A DNA stretch of 64,000 bases from Pseudomonas mosselii (GCF_005796105.1 NZ_VAUO01000013.1:22807-86806); one strand, 5' to 3'; shown: positions 8,511 through 17,524, numbered from the stretch's first letter. The notes: generated by a model from the sequence alone, not told the origin. A program made the numbers and translations.

Positions 8511-9071
8511 ATGACCGACACCGGCAAGGCCAACGATCTTCTGGCGCAAATTCCCGCAGCCAAGGGGCCGGCGCCGGTGCACCTTTGGAACCCGGATTTT
8601 TGCGGCGACATCGACATGCGCATCGCCCGCGATGGTACGTGGTACTACCTGGGCTCGCCGATAGGCCGCAAGCCGATGGTCCGGCTGTTTTCCACCATCC
8701 TTCGTCGCGATGGCGATGATTACTTCCTGGTCACGCCGGTGGAGAAGGTCGGCATCCGCGTAGATGACGCACCGTTCGTGGCGGTGCTACTCGATGTGCA
8801 AGGGCAGGGTGAGCAGCAGGTCCTGCGCTTCACCACCAATGTGGACGATACACTCGAGGCCGGCGCAGACCATCCGCTGCGGGTGGTGACCGATCCTGAC
8901 AGCGGGGAGCCGGCGCCGTATGTGCGGGTGCGCGGCAATCTCGAGGCGTTGATCCATCGCAACGTCTTCTACCAGTTGGTGGAGCTGGCAGTGCCGCGCC
9001 TGATCGATGGCCAGGAGTGGCTTGGGGTGTGGAGCCAGGGTCAGTTCTACCCCATTGGGCGCAGTACCTGA
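8511..9071 (+). CDS. DUF1285 protein
   Basis: A 186-residue cytoplasmic protein of the DUF1285 family, recognised by HLWNPDFCGDIDMRIARDGTW-type N-terminal sequence followed by YLGSPIGRKPMVRLFS. No signal peptide or membrane segment is present. It is conserved in proteobacteria next to lipoprotein or tRNA genes, but no activity is established. It is followed by a strong bidirectional hairpin shared with the convergent tRNA-Asn gene. Confidence 0.85.
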   Translation: MTDTGKANDLLAQIPAAKGPAPVHLWNPDFCGDIDMRIARDGTWYYLGSPIGRKPMVRLFSTILRRDGDDYFLVTPVEKVGIRVDDAPFVAVLLDVQGQGEQQVLRFTTNVDDTLEAGADHPLRVVTDPDSGEPAPYVRVRGNLEALIHRNVFYQLVELAVPRLIDGQEWLGVWSQGQFYPIGRST

Positions 9072-9106
9072 AACCTGCCTGGGTCTATCTGGCAGGCAAT
9101 AAAAAA

Positions 9107-9136
9107 CCTCCAGTGCTTGCGCATCTGGAGGTTTTT
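9107..9136. terminator. bidirectional intrinsic terminator
   Basis: CCTCCAG (9107-9113) pairs with CTGGAGG (9125-9131), flanked by A6 on the left and T5 on the right. It can therefore terminate both the DUF1285 transcript and the oppositely oriented tRNA-Asn transcript. Confidence 0.9.
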
Positions 9137-9143
9137 CGATGTT

Positions 9144-9219
9144 TGGCTCCGCGACCTGGACTCGAACCAGGGACCCAATGATTAACAGTCATTTGCTCTA
9201 CCGACTGAGCTATCGCGGA
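9144..9219 (-). tRNA. tRNA-Asn(GTT)
   Basis: A 76-nt minus-strand cloverleaf. The acceptor stem is TCCGCGA/TCGCGGA, the anticodon loop reads CTGTTAATC with anticodon GTT, the T-loop is GGTTCGAGTCC and CCA is encoded (9144-9146 on the plus strand as TGG). Confidence 0.97.
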
Positions 9220-9229
9220 ATCTGCGCGT

Positions 9230-9257
9230 ATCTTAGCGACTGGCAGGGGGAAGTCAA
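9230..9257 (-). promoter_or_regulatory. promoter of tRNA-Asn
   Basis: On the minus strand TTGACT (9252-9257) is followed after 16 bases by TAAGAT (9230-9235) and a GC-rich discriminator ACGCGC, 10 bases before the tRNA. This is a typical stable-RNA promoter. Its -35 lies in the hairpin at 9243-9269. Confidence 0.75.
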
Positions 9258-9269
9258 GCTTCCCCCTGC
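9243..9269 (-). terminator. 11-bp hairpin after the aminotransferase gene
   Basis: GCAGGGGGAAG (9243-9253) and CTTCCCCCTGC (9259-9269) form a perfect 11-bp stem with a 5-base loop, 12 bases past the aminotransferase stop. The U-run is missing, but the stem strength and position suit termination or RNA 3'-end protection. Confidence 0.6.
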
Positions 9270-9281
9270 ACAATCAAGCAG

Positions 9282-10478
9282 TTACAGCACTTCGACGATG
9301 GCTTTGGTGACCACGTGAATGTTGCTCTGGTTCAGCGCGGCGACGGCGATGCGGCCGGTGTCCAGGGCATAGATGCCGAACTCGTTCTTCAAGCGTGCCA
9401 CCTGCTCAACGGTCAGGCCCGAGTAGGAGAACATGCCCACCTGGCGGCCGACGAAGCTGAAGTCGCGGCTGGCACCGTATTGCGCCAGCAACTGGACCAT
9501 CTGCTTGCGCATGCCGTGGATTCGCTCGCGCATCTCACCAAGCTCGGTTTCCCACATCTGGCGCAGCTCGTCGCTGTTGAGCACGGCGGCGACGATGCTG
9601 GCACCGTGGGTCGGCGGGTTGGAGTAGGTCGTGCGGATCACGCGCTTGACCTGCGACAGCACACGGGTGCTCTCGTCTTTCGAACCGGTGACGATCGACA
9701 GCGCGCCAACGCGCTCGCCATACAGCGAGAACGACTTGGAGAACGAGCTGGAGACGAAGAACGCCATGCCAGACTCGGCGAACAGGCGCACGGCGAAGGC
9801 GTCTTCGGCGATGCCGTCGCCAAAGCCCTGGTAGGCCATGTCGAGGAACGGGATGTGGCCCTTGGCCTTGACCACTTCCAGCACGTTTTTCCAGTCTTGC
9901 AGGGTCAGGTCGACACCGGTCGGGTTGTGGCAGCAGGCGTGCAGTACGACCACCGAGCCGGACGGCAGGGCGTCGAGGTCTTCGAGCATGCCGGTGCGGT
10001 TGACGTCATTGCTCGGGGCGTCGTAGTAGCGGTAGGTCTGGACCGGGAAGCCTGCGGACTCGAACAGTGCGCGGTGGTTTTCCCAGCTCGGGTCGCTGAT
10101 GGCAACCACGGCGTTCGGCGACAGGCGCTTGATGAAGTCGGCGCCGATTTTCAGGGCGCCAGTACCACCTACGGCCTGCACGGTGACCACGCGGCCTGCG
10201 GCCAGCAGCGGCGAGTCGTTGCCGAAGATCAGCTTCTGCACGGCCTGGTCGTACTGGGCGATACCGTCGATCGGCAGGTAGCCGCGCGAGGCGTGCTGGG
10301 CGGCACGCGCGGTTTCGGCCTCGATCACCGCGCGTAGCAGCGGGATGCGGCCTTCCTCGTTGCAGTAAACGCCCACGCCCAGGTTGACCTTGTCGGTGCG
10401 GGTATCAGCGTTGAATGCTTCGTTCAGGCCCAGGATAGGGTCGCGGGGTGCCAGCTCGACAGCGGAAAACAGGCTCAT
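9282..10478 (-). CDS. tyrB: aromatic/aspartate aminotransferase (class I)
   Basis: PLP-dependent transaminase exchanging amino groups between aspartate or aromatic amino acids and 2-oxoglutarate. The 398-residue protein has the fold type I signature with PLP Lys248 in SSSFSKSFSLYGERVG, the Asn-Pro-Thr-Gly loop in CCHNPTGVD and GGTGALK for phosphate binding. I placed the start at 10478 (MSLFSAVELAPRDP), the family start; an upstream frame extension of 36 codons is not conserved-looking. AspC versus TyrB specificity cannot be decided from sequence. It is divergent from uvrB. Confidence 0.9.
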   Translation of the reverse strand: MSLFSAVELAPRDPILGLNEAFNADTRTDKVNLGVGVYCNEEGRIPLLRAVIEAETARAAQHASRGYLPIDGIAQYDQAVQKLIFGNDSPLLAAGRVVTVQAVGGTGALKIGADFIKRLSPNAVVAISDPSWENHRALFESAGFPVQTYRYYDAPSNDVNRTGMLEDLDALPSGSVVVLHACCHNPTGVDLTLQDWKNVLEVVKAKGHIPFLDMAYQGFGDGIAEDAFAVRLFAESGMAFFVSSSFSKSFSLYGERVGALSIVTGSKDESTRVLSQVKRVIRTTYSNPPTHGASIVAAVLNSDELRQMWETELGEMRERIHGMRKQMVQLLAQYGASRDFSFVGRQVGMFSYSGLTVEQVARLKNEFGIYALDTGRIAVAALNQSNIHVVTKAIVEVL

Positions 10479-10717
10479 TGTTACGTTGGCTCTGATTGGA
10501 GAGTGAAAGGGGGTTGCCACGCTCCAGCCGAATGCACTGAAGCGGTGCACAAACGGGGAGTCAGTATAGTGATACCGCCTGGTCACTGCGACAGTCTGGC
10601 GCAGCTTTTACGGCTGTTTGCGCAAATATTTTTCGACCATTGGTCGAATTGCCCGGTCCACTGCAGTAACTGATCACAGCTTTATCTTGAAACGAGCGCC
10701 CGGTGTCGGCGTTTGGG

Positions 10718-10742
10718 TATAAACTACTGGCTAAATTTACAG
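10718..10742 (+). promoter_or_regulatory. LexA box and -10 of uvrB
   Basis: CTGGCTAAATTTACAG at 10727-10742 matches CTG-N10-CAG, and with flanks reads TACTG...CAGTT, very close to the gamma-proteobacterial LexA consensus. It lies directly after a TATAAA hexamer (10718-10723) and 26 bases before the uvrB ATG. LexA bound here would block the promoter, so SOS induction of uvrB is expected. Confidence 0.85.
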
Positions 10743-10768
10743 TTGCCGCAGCATCCACGAGGTCCGTC

Positions 10769-12784
10769 ATGTCCGAGTTCCAACTCGTCACCCGATTCCA
10801 GCCGGCCGGCGACCAACCCGAGGCCATCCGCCAGATGGTCGAGGGTATCGAAGCCGGCCTTTCGCATCAGACGCTGCTCGGGGTGACCGGGTCGGGCAAG
10901 ACCTTCAGCATCGCCAACGTGATCCAGCAGGTGCAGCGCCCGACCATGGTGCTGGCGCCCAACAAGACCCTCGCGGCCCAGCTGTATGGCGAATTCAAGG
11001 CGTTCTTCCCGAATAACGCCGTCGAGTATTTCGTCTCCTACTACGACTATTATCAGCCCGAGGCCTACGTGCCTTCATCGGATACCTTCATCGAGAAGGA
11101 CGCTTCGATCAACGACCACATCGAGCAGATGCGCCTGTCGGCGACCAAGGCGCTGCTCGAACGGCGCGACGCGATCATCGTCACCACCGTCTCGTGCATT
11201 TATGGCCTGGGCAGCCCGGAAACCTATTTGAAGATGGTCCTGCACATCGATCGCGGCGACAAGCTCGACCAACGTGCGCTGCTGCGGCGCCTGGCCGACC
11301 TGCAGTACACCCGCAACGAGATGGACTTCGCCCGTGCGACGTTTCGCGTGCGCGGCGATGTGATCGATATCTTCCCTGCCGAATCGGACCTCGAAGCCAT
11401 CCGTGTCGAGCTGTTCGACGACGAGGTGGAAAACATCGCCGCCTTCGACCCCCTGACCGGTGAGGTGATCCGCAAGCTGCCGCGTTTCACCTTCTACCCC
11501 AAGTCCCACTACGTCACGCCGCGCGAAACCTTGCTCGACGCAGTGGAGGGTATCAAGGAGGAACTCAAGGAGCGCCTGGCGTTCTTGCACAAGGCCAACA
11601 AGCTGGTCGAGGCCCAGCGCCTGGAGCAGCGTACTCGTTTCGACCTGGAGATGATCCTCGAACTGGGTTACTGCAACGGCATCGAAAACTACTCGCGCTA
11701 TCTCTCTGGGCGTCCGGCTGGCGCGCCACCGCCAACGCTCTACGACTACTTGCCGGCGGATGCGCTGCTGGTGATCGACGAATCCCACGTCAGCGTTCCC
11801 CAGGTGGGGGCCATGTACAAGGGGGACCGCTCGCGTAAGGAAACGCTGGTGGAATACGGCTTCCGCCTGCCTTCGGCGCTGGACAACCGCCCTATGCGCT
11901 TCGACGAGTGGGAGGCGGTAAGCCCGCAAACGATCTTCGTCTCGGCCACCCCCGGTCCCTACGAAGCCGAACATGCCGGGCGCGTGGTCGAGCAGGTGGT
12001 GCGCCCCACCGGGCTGGTCGACCCGCAGGTCGAGGTGCGCCCGGCACTGACCCAGGTGGACGATCTGCTCTCGGAGATTGGCAAGCGCGTCGCCTTGGGC
12101 GAGCGCGTCCTGGCGACCACCTTGACCAAGCGCATGGCCGAGGACCTCACCGACTACCTCGCCGACCATGACGTGCGCGTGCGCTACCTGCACTCGGACA
12201 TCGACACCGTGGAGCGGGTCGAGATCATTCGCGACCTACGTCTAGGCACCTTCGATGTGCTGGTGGGCATCAACCTGCTGCGCGAAGGCTTGGACATGCC
12301 CGAAGTGTCCTTGGTGGCTATCCTCGATGCCGACAAGGAAGGTTTCCTGCGTTCGGAGCGCTCGCTGATTCAGACCATCGGGCGTGCTGCGCGTAACCTC
12401 AACGGCAAGGCGATTCTGTACGCCGACAACATCACCGGCTCCATGCAGCGCGCGATTGACGAGACCGAACGCCGTCGGGCAAAACAGGTGGCCTTCAACG
12501 AAGCCAATGGCATTGTGCCTAGGGGCGTGGTCAAGGACGTCGCCGACATCCTCGAAGGCGCGACCGTGCCCGGTGCTCGCAGCAAGAAGCGCAAGGGACA
12601 AGCGAAGGCAGCGGAAGAGGCCGGGCGCCTGGAGGCCGAACTGCAGACGCCGGGGGAGATCACCAAGCGCATCAAGCAGCTTGAAGAGAAAATGTTCCAG
12701 TTCGCCCGCGACCTGGAGTTCGAGGCCGCTGCGCAGTTGCGCGACGAAATCGGCAAGCTGCGTGAGCGGCTGATCGCCAGCTGA
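10769..12784 (+). CDS. uvrB: excinuclease ABC subunit B (UvrB)
   Basis: DNA-damage recognition helicase-like subunit of nucleotide excision repair, partner of UvrA and UvrC. The 671-residue length is normal. Visible motifs are the Walker A GVTGSGKTF (about residues 39-47), the beta-hairpin YYDYYQPEAY (about 92-101), DESH, helicase motifs RAARN and LLREGLDMPEV, and a C-terminal UVR domain (LEEKMFQFARDLEFEAAAQLRDE). ATG 10769 gives MSEFQLVTRFQPAGDQP; an in-frame extension upstream would run through the LexA box. Confidence 0.98.
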   Translation: MSEFQLVTRFQPAGDQPEAIRQMVEGIEAGLSHQTLLGVTGSGKTFSIANVIQQVQRPTMVLAPNKTLAAQLYGEFKAFFPNNAVEYFVSYYDYYQPEAYVPSSDTFIEKDASINDHIEQMRLSATKALLERRDAIIVTTVSCIYGLGSPETYLKMVLHIDRGDKLDQRALLRRLADLQYTRNEMDFARATFRVRGDVIDIFPAESDLEAIRVELFDDEVENIAAFDPLTGEVIRKLPRFTFYPKSHYVTPRETLLDAVEGIKEELKERLAFLHKANKLVEAQRLEQRTRFDLEMILELGYCNGIENYSRYLSGRPAGAPPPTLYDYLPADALLVIDESHVSVPQVGAMYKGDRSRKETLVEYGFRLPSALDNRPMRFDEWEAVSPQTIFVSATPGPYEAEHAGRVVEQVVRPTGLVDPQVEVRPALTQVDDLLSEIGKRVALGERVLATTLTKRMAEDLTDYLADHDVRVRYLHSDIDTVERVEIIRDLRLGTFDVLVGINLLREGLDMPEVSLVAILDADKEGFLRSERSLIQTIGRAARNLNGKAILYADNITGSMQRAIDETERRRAKQVAFNEANGIVPRGVVKDVADILEGATVPGARSKKRKGQAKAAEEAGRLEAELQTPGEITKRIKQLEEKMFQFARDLEFEAAAQLRDEIGKLRERLIAS

Positions 12785-12842
12785 AAGGCCAGCATCGGTG
12801 CGTGCTCCTTCGCGGTGGTCCGGCATTGCGGCAAGCTCGCCC

Positions 12843-12891
12843 CTATAGAACTACATATAACTTGTTGATTTAGCAGAGACCTGTGGGAGCG
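12843..12891 (+). repeat. dispersed ~48-nt repeat, copy 1
   Basis: The stretch containing TTGATTTAGCAGAGAC resembles the reverse complement of 22690-22736 over about 48 bases, with roughly ten differences. The best-conserved core is TGATTTAGCAGAGAC. Here it runs into a partial REP (CTGTGGGAGCGGGCTT). Confidence 0.6.
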
Positions 12892-12931
12892 GGCTTACCG
12901 GAGTGCCAGACCACCGCGAATCAGACAACTC

Positions 12932-12983
12932 GGTGGATGGCACCGGCTTCGCCGGTGTTCGCGGCTAAAGCCGCTCCCACAGG
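12932..12983. repeat. REP-like element
   Basis: Contains nested inverted repeats ACCGGC-TTC-GCCGGT and GCGGCT-AAA-GCCGC followed by TCCCACAGG, typical of putida-group REP sequences. A near copy without the last part lies at 53661-53715. Confidence 0.8.
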
Positions 12984-13070
12984 GTACGCGGCACGCTTAC
13001 GAAATCAGTTCTTTGCGCGACAGCGCAGCACCAAGAGGGTTGGGTGATCTTCCACAGGATTGGCGCTGTG

Positions 13071-13097
13071 CCTGTGGGAGCGGGCTTGCCCGCGAAG
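13071..13097. repeat. REP element
   Basis: CCTGTGGGAGCGGGCTTGCC with CGCGAAG is the common putida-group REP core, with GCGGGC/GCCCGC dyad symmetry. It lies just past the 3' end of the efflux gene. Confidence 0.8.
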
Positions 13098-13128
13098 AAG
13101 CACGCGCTATTTCCCCCGCCGAGCACGC

Positions 13129-14679
13129 TCAGTGCGCCTCTCCAGCCTTGAGCCCTTGAGGTAGCTTGCGGGTCAGCAACACCGCCAACATGCTCACCGC
13201 CAGCCCGATCCCGACGAAGTGGAAGGCATCGTTGTAGGCCATGATCATCGCCTGCTGATGGGTGATTTCGCTCAGCTTGCCCAACGCCGCAGTCTCATTG
13301 CCCAGTCGCTCGGTCAGTTGCGCCAGGCGTTCGGCCACCTGTGGGTTACTCGGTACCACCGACTCACGCAGGTAGTCGAAGTACACCTTGGCCCGGGCAT
13401 CGAGCAGCGTGGCCAACAGGGCGATGCCAATCGCTCCACCCAGGTTGCGCAGAATGTTGAACAGGCTCGACGCTGACCCTGCATCCTGTGGCTGGATGTA
13501 GGCGGTGGCGATCAGCGAGATGGTGACCATGATCATTGGCTGGCCAATGGCGCGGATGATCTGGATCTGGTTGAACTGCGGCCCGGCGAAGTCCGGGTTG
13601 AGCACCCCCGAGCTGAAGCTGGCCAGGCCGAACAGGCAAAAGCCCAGGGCGCAGAGGAGCTTCGGCGAAATCACCTTCATCAGTTGTGGCACCAGCGGAA
13701 TCAGGAACAACTGCGGAATGCCCATCCACATGATCACTTCGCCGATCTGCAGGGCGTTGTAGCCTTGGATCTGCGCCAGATACAGCGGCAACAGGTAGAT
13801 CGACCCGTACAAGCCCACGCCCATGCCCAGGCTGGCGATACTCGAGAGGCCGAAATTGCGGTTGCCGAGTATACGTAGGTTGATTAGTGGGTTGGCGCGC
13901 GATAGTTGCAGGATCACGAACAGGATCAGGCTGAGCAGCGCCACGCTGCCCAGGCTGACGATCAGGCTCGACTCCAGCCAGTCCTTGCGGTGGCCTTCCT
14001 CGAGAAAGACTTGCAGGCAGCCAAGCCCCAGGCCCAGGCTGACGATACCGGCGTAATCGGTACTCTTGAGCAGTTCCCAGTGTGCTTGTTTCTTTTCAAG
14101 CCCGTACAGCAGCCCGCCGATCATCACCAGTCCCGGGGGAATGTTGATGTAGAAAATGTACTCCCAGCCCCAGTTCTCGGTCAGCCAGCCGCCCAAGGTC
14201 GGGCCAATGGACGGGGCGAAGGTGGCAGTCATGGCGAACATGGCCATGCCCTTGGCGCGGTGGTGCTCGGGCAGCTTGGTCAGCGTCAGGGTGAAGGCCA
14301 GAGGGATCAGCGCGCCGCCGGTGAAGCCTTGCAGTGCACGGAACACGATCATGCTCTCGAGGTTCCAGGCCATCGAGCACAGCAGTGAGGAGGCCAGGAA
14401 GCCCAGCGACACCCATACCGCCAGGCGCCGTGCCGAGAGCAACTGCACCAGCCACGCCGTCAGCGGAATCATGATGATTTCCGCCACCAGGTAGGACGTG
14501 GAAATCCATGAGCCTTCCTCCAGGGTGGCGGAAAGCGCGCCTTGTATATCCTTGAGCGACGAGTTGGTGATCTGGATGTCCAATACCGCCATGAACGCGC
14601 CAAGCATCACGCTCATGACCGCAATCCAGTCACGCCGGGTGGGCTCTGCGGTCGGGCGCAGCAGTTGATCACCGGCCAT
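13129..14679 (-). CDS. DHA2-family MFS efflux transporter (EmrB-like)
   Basis: A 516-residue inner-membrane drug:H+ antiporter with about 14 predicted membrane segments. DHA2 landmarks include MAVLDIQITNSSLKDIQGAL in helix 1, SWISTSYLVAE, and the motif C stretch GPTLGGWLTENWGWEYIFYINIPPG. The start at 14679 (MAGDQLLRP) overlaps the upstream adaptor gene by 11 bases, so the two are translationally coupled. With EmrA it should form a tripartite pump using a TolC-type outer-membrane protein encoded elsewhere. Substrate is unknown. Confidence 0.92.
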   Translation of the reverse strand: MAGDQLLRPTAEPTRRDWIAVMSVMLGAFMAVLDIQITNSSLKDIQGALSATLEEGSWISTSYLVAEIIMIPLTAWLVQLLSARRLAVWVSLGFLASSLLCSMAWNLESMIVFRALQGFTGGALIPLAFTLTLTKLPEHHRAKGMAMFAMTATFAPSIGPTLGGWLTENWGWEYIFYINIPPGLVMIGGLLYGLEKKQAHWELLKSTDYAGIVSLGLGLGCLQVFLEEGHRKDWLESSLIVSLGSVALLSLILFVILQLSRANPLINLRILGNRNFGLSSIASLGMGVGLYGSIYLLPLYLAQIQGYNALQIGEVIMWMGIPQLFLIPLVPQLMKVISPKLLCALGFCLFGLASFSSGVLNPDFAGPQFNQIQIIRAIGQPMIMVTISLIATAYIQPQDAGSASSLFNILRNLGGAIGIALLATLLDARAKVYFDYLRESVVPSNPQVAERLAQLTERLGNETAALGKLSEITHQQAMIMAYNDAFHFVGIGLAVSMLAVLLTRKLPQGLKAGEAH

Positions 14680-15724
14680 CGTGGCCGGCGTCCTGATCGC
14701 GCAGATCGACCGTGGCGGTGACTGACATCCCTGGGCGGATACGGCCATGCAGTGGGTTGTCGGTGGCGAAGGTCAGTTTGACCGGAATGCGTTGTACGAC
14801 CTTGGTGAAGTTGCCGGTAGCGTTGTCTGGTGGCAACAGGCTGAACTGCGCGCCGGAGGCGGCGAACAGGCTGTCGATACGCGCATCGATAGGCGTGTCG
14901 GGGAAGCTGTCGAAGGTCAGTTGTGCGCGCTGGCCGGGGTGCATCTTGCCAATTTGGGTTTCCTTGAAGTTGGCCTGCACCCAAATAGCTTCATCCGGCA
15001 CGATCGACAGCAGGTAAGCCCCGGCCTGCACCACCTGGCCGTTGCGTGCGCTGCGTTGGCCGATGGTGCCGCTGATCGGCGCGTAGATGGCGCAGCGGGT
15101 CAGGTTGAGCTCGGCTTGTGCGAGGTCGGCGCGGGCGTTGGCGATTTGTGCGTCGAGGCGCTTGAGTTCGGCGCTCAGCGCATCGACCTGTTGGCGCTGG
15201 CCCTTGAGATCGGCCTGGGCCTTGTCCACCTGGGAGCGGGCCACATGACTTTCTGCCGACAGGGTCGTGACCCGCTCTTCGGAGACGAAGCCCGGCTTGC
15301 GCAGGGCCTGGGCTCGATCAAGGTCAAGTTGCGAGCGGTTCAGCGTGGCCTGGCTGGCAGCCACTTGGGCCTGGCCCGCAGCGATCAGGCTGCCTTGTTG
15401 CACCAACCGACTCTGCGCCTGCACAAGCTCTGCCTCGCGGGTCGCGAGTGCTGCGCGGGCGCGTTGCACCGCCAGTTCGAAGTCGGCCACTTCCAGCCGA
15501 GCCAGCAGGTCGCCTTTGTTCACGTGCTGGTTGTCTTCCACGTGCACCTGGTCGATGCGTGCGCCCAACTGGCTCGAAATACGCGTGATCTCGCCCTGAA
15601 CGTAGGCATTGTCGGTGCTTTCGTAAAAGCGCCCCTTGAAATACCAGTGGGCGAGGAAGGCGAGGGCGATCAGGCCTACCAGGGTGATGAAAACCAGCAA
15701 ACGGCGTTTGAGTTGGGCAGGCAT
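14669..15724 (-). CDS. HlyD/EmrA-family membrane-fusion protein
   Basis: A 351-residue periplasmic adaptor of an MFS tripartite pump. One N-terminal membrane anchor spans about residues 8-27 (RRLLVFITLVGLIALAFLAH). A biotinyl-lipoyl half-motif DNAYVQGEITRISSQ follows, then a long coiled-coil hairpin (about 85-190) rich in Ala, Gln and Arg, and a C-terminal beta-barrel with GQRSARNGQVVQAG. I used the ATG at 15724 (MPAQLKRRL). First gene of the pair; the promoter should lie in the 142-bp gap shared with divergent gltX. No local regulator gene is seen. Confidence 0.92.
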   Translation of the reverse strand: MPAQLKRRLLVFITLVGLIALAFLAHWYFKGRFYESTDNAYVQGEITRISSQLGARIDQVHVEDNQHVNKGDLLARLEVADFELAVQRARAALATREAELVQAQSRLVQQGSLIAAGQAQVAASQATLNRSQLDLDRAQALRKPGFVSEERVTTLSAESHVARSQVDKAQADLKGQRQQVDALSAELKRLDAQIANARADLAQAELNLTRCAIYAPISGTIGQRSARNGQVVQAGAYLLSIVPDEAIWVQANFKETQIGKMHPGQRAQLTFDSFPDTPIDARIDSLFAASGAQFSLLPPDNATGNFTKVVQRIPVKLTFATDNPLHGRIRPGMSVTATVDLRDQDAGHDGR

Positions 15725-15866
15725 GGGTACTGTCGTTCCAGAAATGTAAACAAATTTAACAGTGACCGACGGCCGCGTCACAAGTGGCAATAGCGCCATT
15801 GCTGGAGCCCGGTGCCCGCTCCCTGCTAACATCCCGCCTTTGTTTCAATCTTCGTTCGAGACTCCC

Positions 15867-17348
15867 ATGACCACCGTTCGCACGCGCATCGCGCCTTCGC
15901 CCACTGGCGACCCCCACGTCGGCACTGCCTACATCGCCCTGTTCAACTACTGCTTTGCCAAGCAGCACGGCGGTGAGTTCATCCTGCGTATCGAAGACAC
16001 CGACCAACTGCGCTCGACCCGCGAGTCGGAACAGCAGATCTTCGACGCCTTGCGCTGGCTCGGCATCGAGTGGAACGAAGGCCCGGATGTCGGTGGCCCC
16101 CATGGCCCATATCGGCAGAGCGAGCGTGGCGAGATCTACGCCAAGTACGCCAAGCAACTGGTCGATGCCGGCCATGCGTTCTATTGCTTCTGCACCGCTG
16201 AAGAGCTGGAGCAGATGCGCGCCGAGCAGATGGCGCGTGGCGAAACCCCGCGCTACGATGGCCGCGCACTGCTGCTGAGCGACGAGGAAGTCCAGCGCCG
16301 CCTGGCGGCCGGCGAGCCGCACGTGATCCGCATGAAGGTGCCCAGCGAAGGGATCTGTGTGGTGCCGGACATGCTGCGTGGCGATGTCGAGATCCCATGG
16401 GACCGCATGGACATGCAGGTACTGATGAAGAACGACGGCCTGCCGACGTACTTCCTGGCCAACGTGGTCGACGACCATCTGATGGGCATCACCCATGTGC
16501 TGCGTGGCGAAGAATGGCTGCCCTCGGCGCCCAAGCTGATCAAGCTGTACGAGTACTTTGGCTGGGAGCAGCCCAAGCTCTGCTACATGCCGCTGCTGCG
16601 CAACCCCGACAAGAGCAAGCTCTCCAAGCGCAAGAACCCGACGTCGGTGACCTTCTACGAGCGCATGGGCTTCATGCCTGAGGCGATGCTCAACTATCTG
16701 GGCCGCATGGGCTGGTCGATGCCGGACGAGCGCGAGAAGTTTTCCCTGGCCGAGATGGTCGAGCACTTCGACCTGTCGCGTATCTCGCTGGGCGGGCCGA
16801 TCTTCGACATCGAGAAGCTGAGCTGGCTCAACGGCCAATGGCTGCGGGAACTGCCGGTGCATGAGTTCGCGGCACGGGTGCAGAAGTGGGCATTCAACAG
16901 CGATTACATGATGCAGATCGCGCCGCACGTGCAAGGCCGTGTCGAAACCTTCAGCCAGATCGCCCCGCTGGGTGGTTTCTTCTTCGAAGGCGCCTTGAAG
17001 CTGGACGCCAAACTGTTCGAAAGCAAGAAACTCTCGGCTGACCAGGTACGCCAGGTCATGCAGTTGATCCTGTGGAAGCTCGAAAGCCTGCGCCAGTGGG
17101 AAAAAGACCGTATTACCGGCTGCATCCAGGCGGTGGTCGAGTCGCTGCAACTCAAGCTGCGCGATGCCATGCCACTGATGTTCGCTGCGATCACTGGCCA
17201 GGCCAGTTCGGTCTCGGTGCTCGACGCCATGGAAATCCTCGGCCCCGACCTGACCCGTTACCGTCTGCGCCAAGCCATCGATTTGCTCGGTGGCGTGTCG
17301 AAGAAAGAAAACAAAGAGTGGGAAAAGCTGCTGGCGAACATCGCCTGA
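15867..17348 (+). CDS. gltX: glutamyl-tRNA synthetase (GltX)
   Basis: Class I aminoacyl-tRNA synthetase charging tRNA-Glu. The 493-residue protein has the HIGH-type motif in APSPTGDPHVGTAY (about residues 9-22) and the KMSKS-type motif KLSKRK near residue 250. ATG 15867 gives MTTVRTRIAPSPTGDPHVG, the normal family start. It lies directly upstream of an array of tRNA-Glu genes, its own substrates, although a separate promoter serves the array. Confidence 0.98.
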   Translation: MTTVRTRIAPSPTGDPHVGTAYIALFNYCFAKQHGGEFILRIEDTDQLRSTRESEQQIFDALRWLGIEWNEGPDVGGPHGPYRQSERGEIYAKYAKQLVDAGHAFYCFCTAEELEQMRAEQMARGETPRYDGRALLLSDEEVQRRLAAGEPHVIRMKVPSEGICVVPDMLRGDVEIPWDRMDMQVLMKNDGLPTYFLANVVDDHLMGITHVLRGEEWLPSAPKLIKLYEYFGWEQPKLCYMPLLRNPDKSKLSKRKNPTSVTFYERMGFMPEAMLNYLGRMGWSMPDEREKFSLAEMVEHFDLSRISLGGPIFDIEKLSWLNGQWLRELPVHEFAARVQKWAFNSDYMMQIAPHVQGRVETFSQIAPLGGFFFEGALKLDAKLFESKKLSADQVRQVMQLILWKLESLRQWEKDRITGCIQAVVESLQLKLRDAMPLMFAAITGQASSVSVLDAMEILGPDLTRYRLRQAIDLLGGVSKKENKEWEKLLANIA

Positions 17349-17524
17349 CGGCAGCTGTTTCCGGCCTTGGCAGCAGGCTTGCCCCGTGATCGCAGTGGCT
17401 AATCCACCATCGCAATCGTAGGGCAAGTCCGTTGCCAGGGCACTGCAACGCGTTGAGCGGGCAGGGCAGGGCGGTAAGTGATTGTTATCTGTGAAAAAAA
17501 TTTTGAAAAATTTCAAAAATAAGT

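Larger units (their letters stand above)
12785..13128. other. 344-bp repeat-rich spacer after uvrB
   Basis: No gene is visible. It holds two REP-type elements, a partial REP at about 12880-12900 and one copy of a ~48-nt dispersed sequence (12843-12891), all described separately. It separates the convergent uvrB and efflux genes. Confidence 0.75.

Noticed and set aside
15756..17516. 586-codon minus-strand open frame over gltX
   Set aside because: Antisense to gltX; also overlaps the emrA promoter region. No motif.
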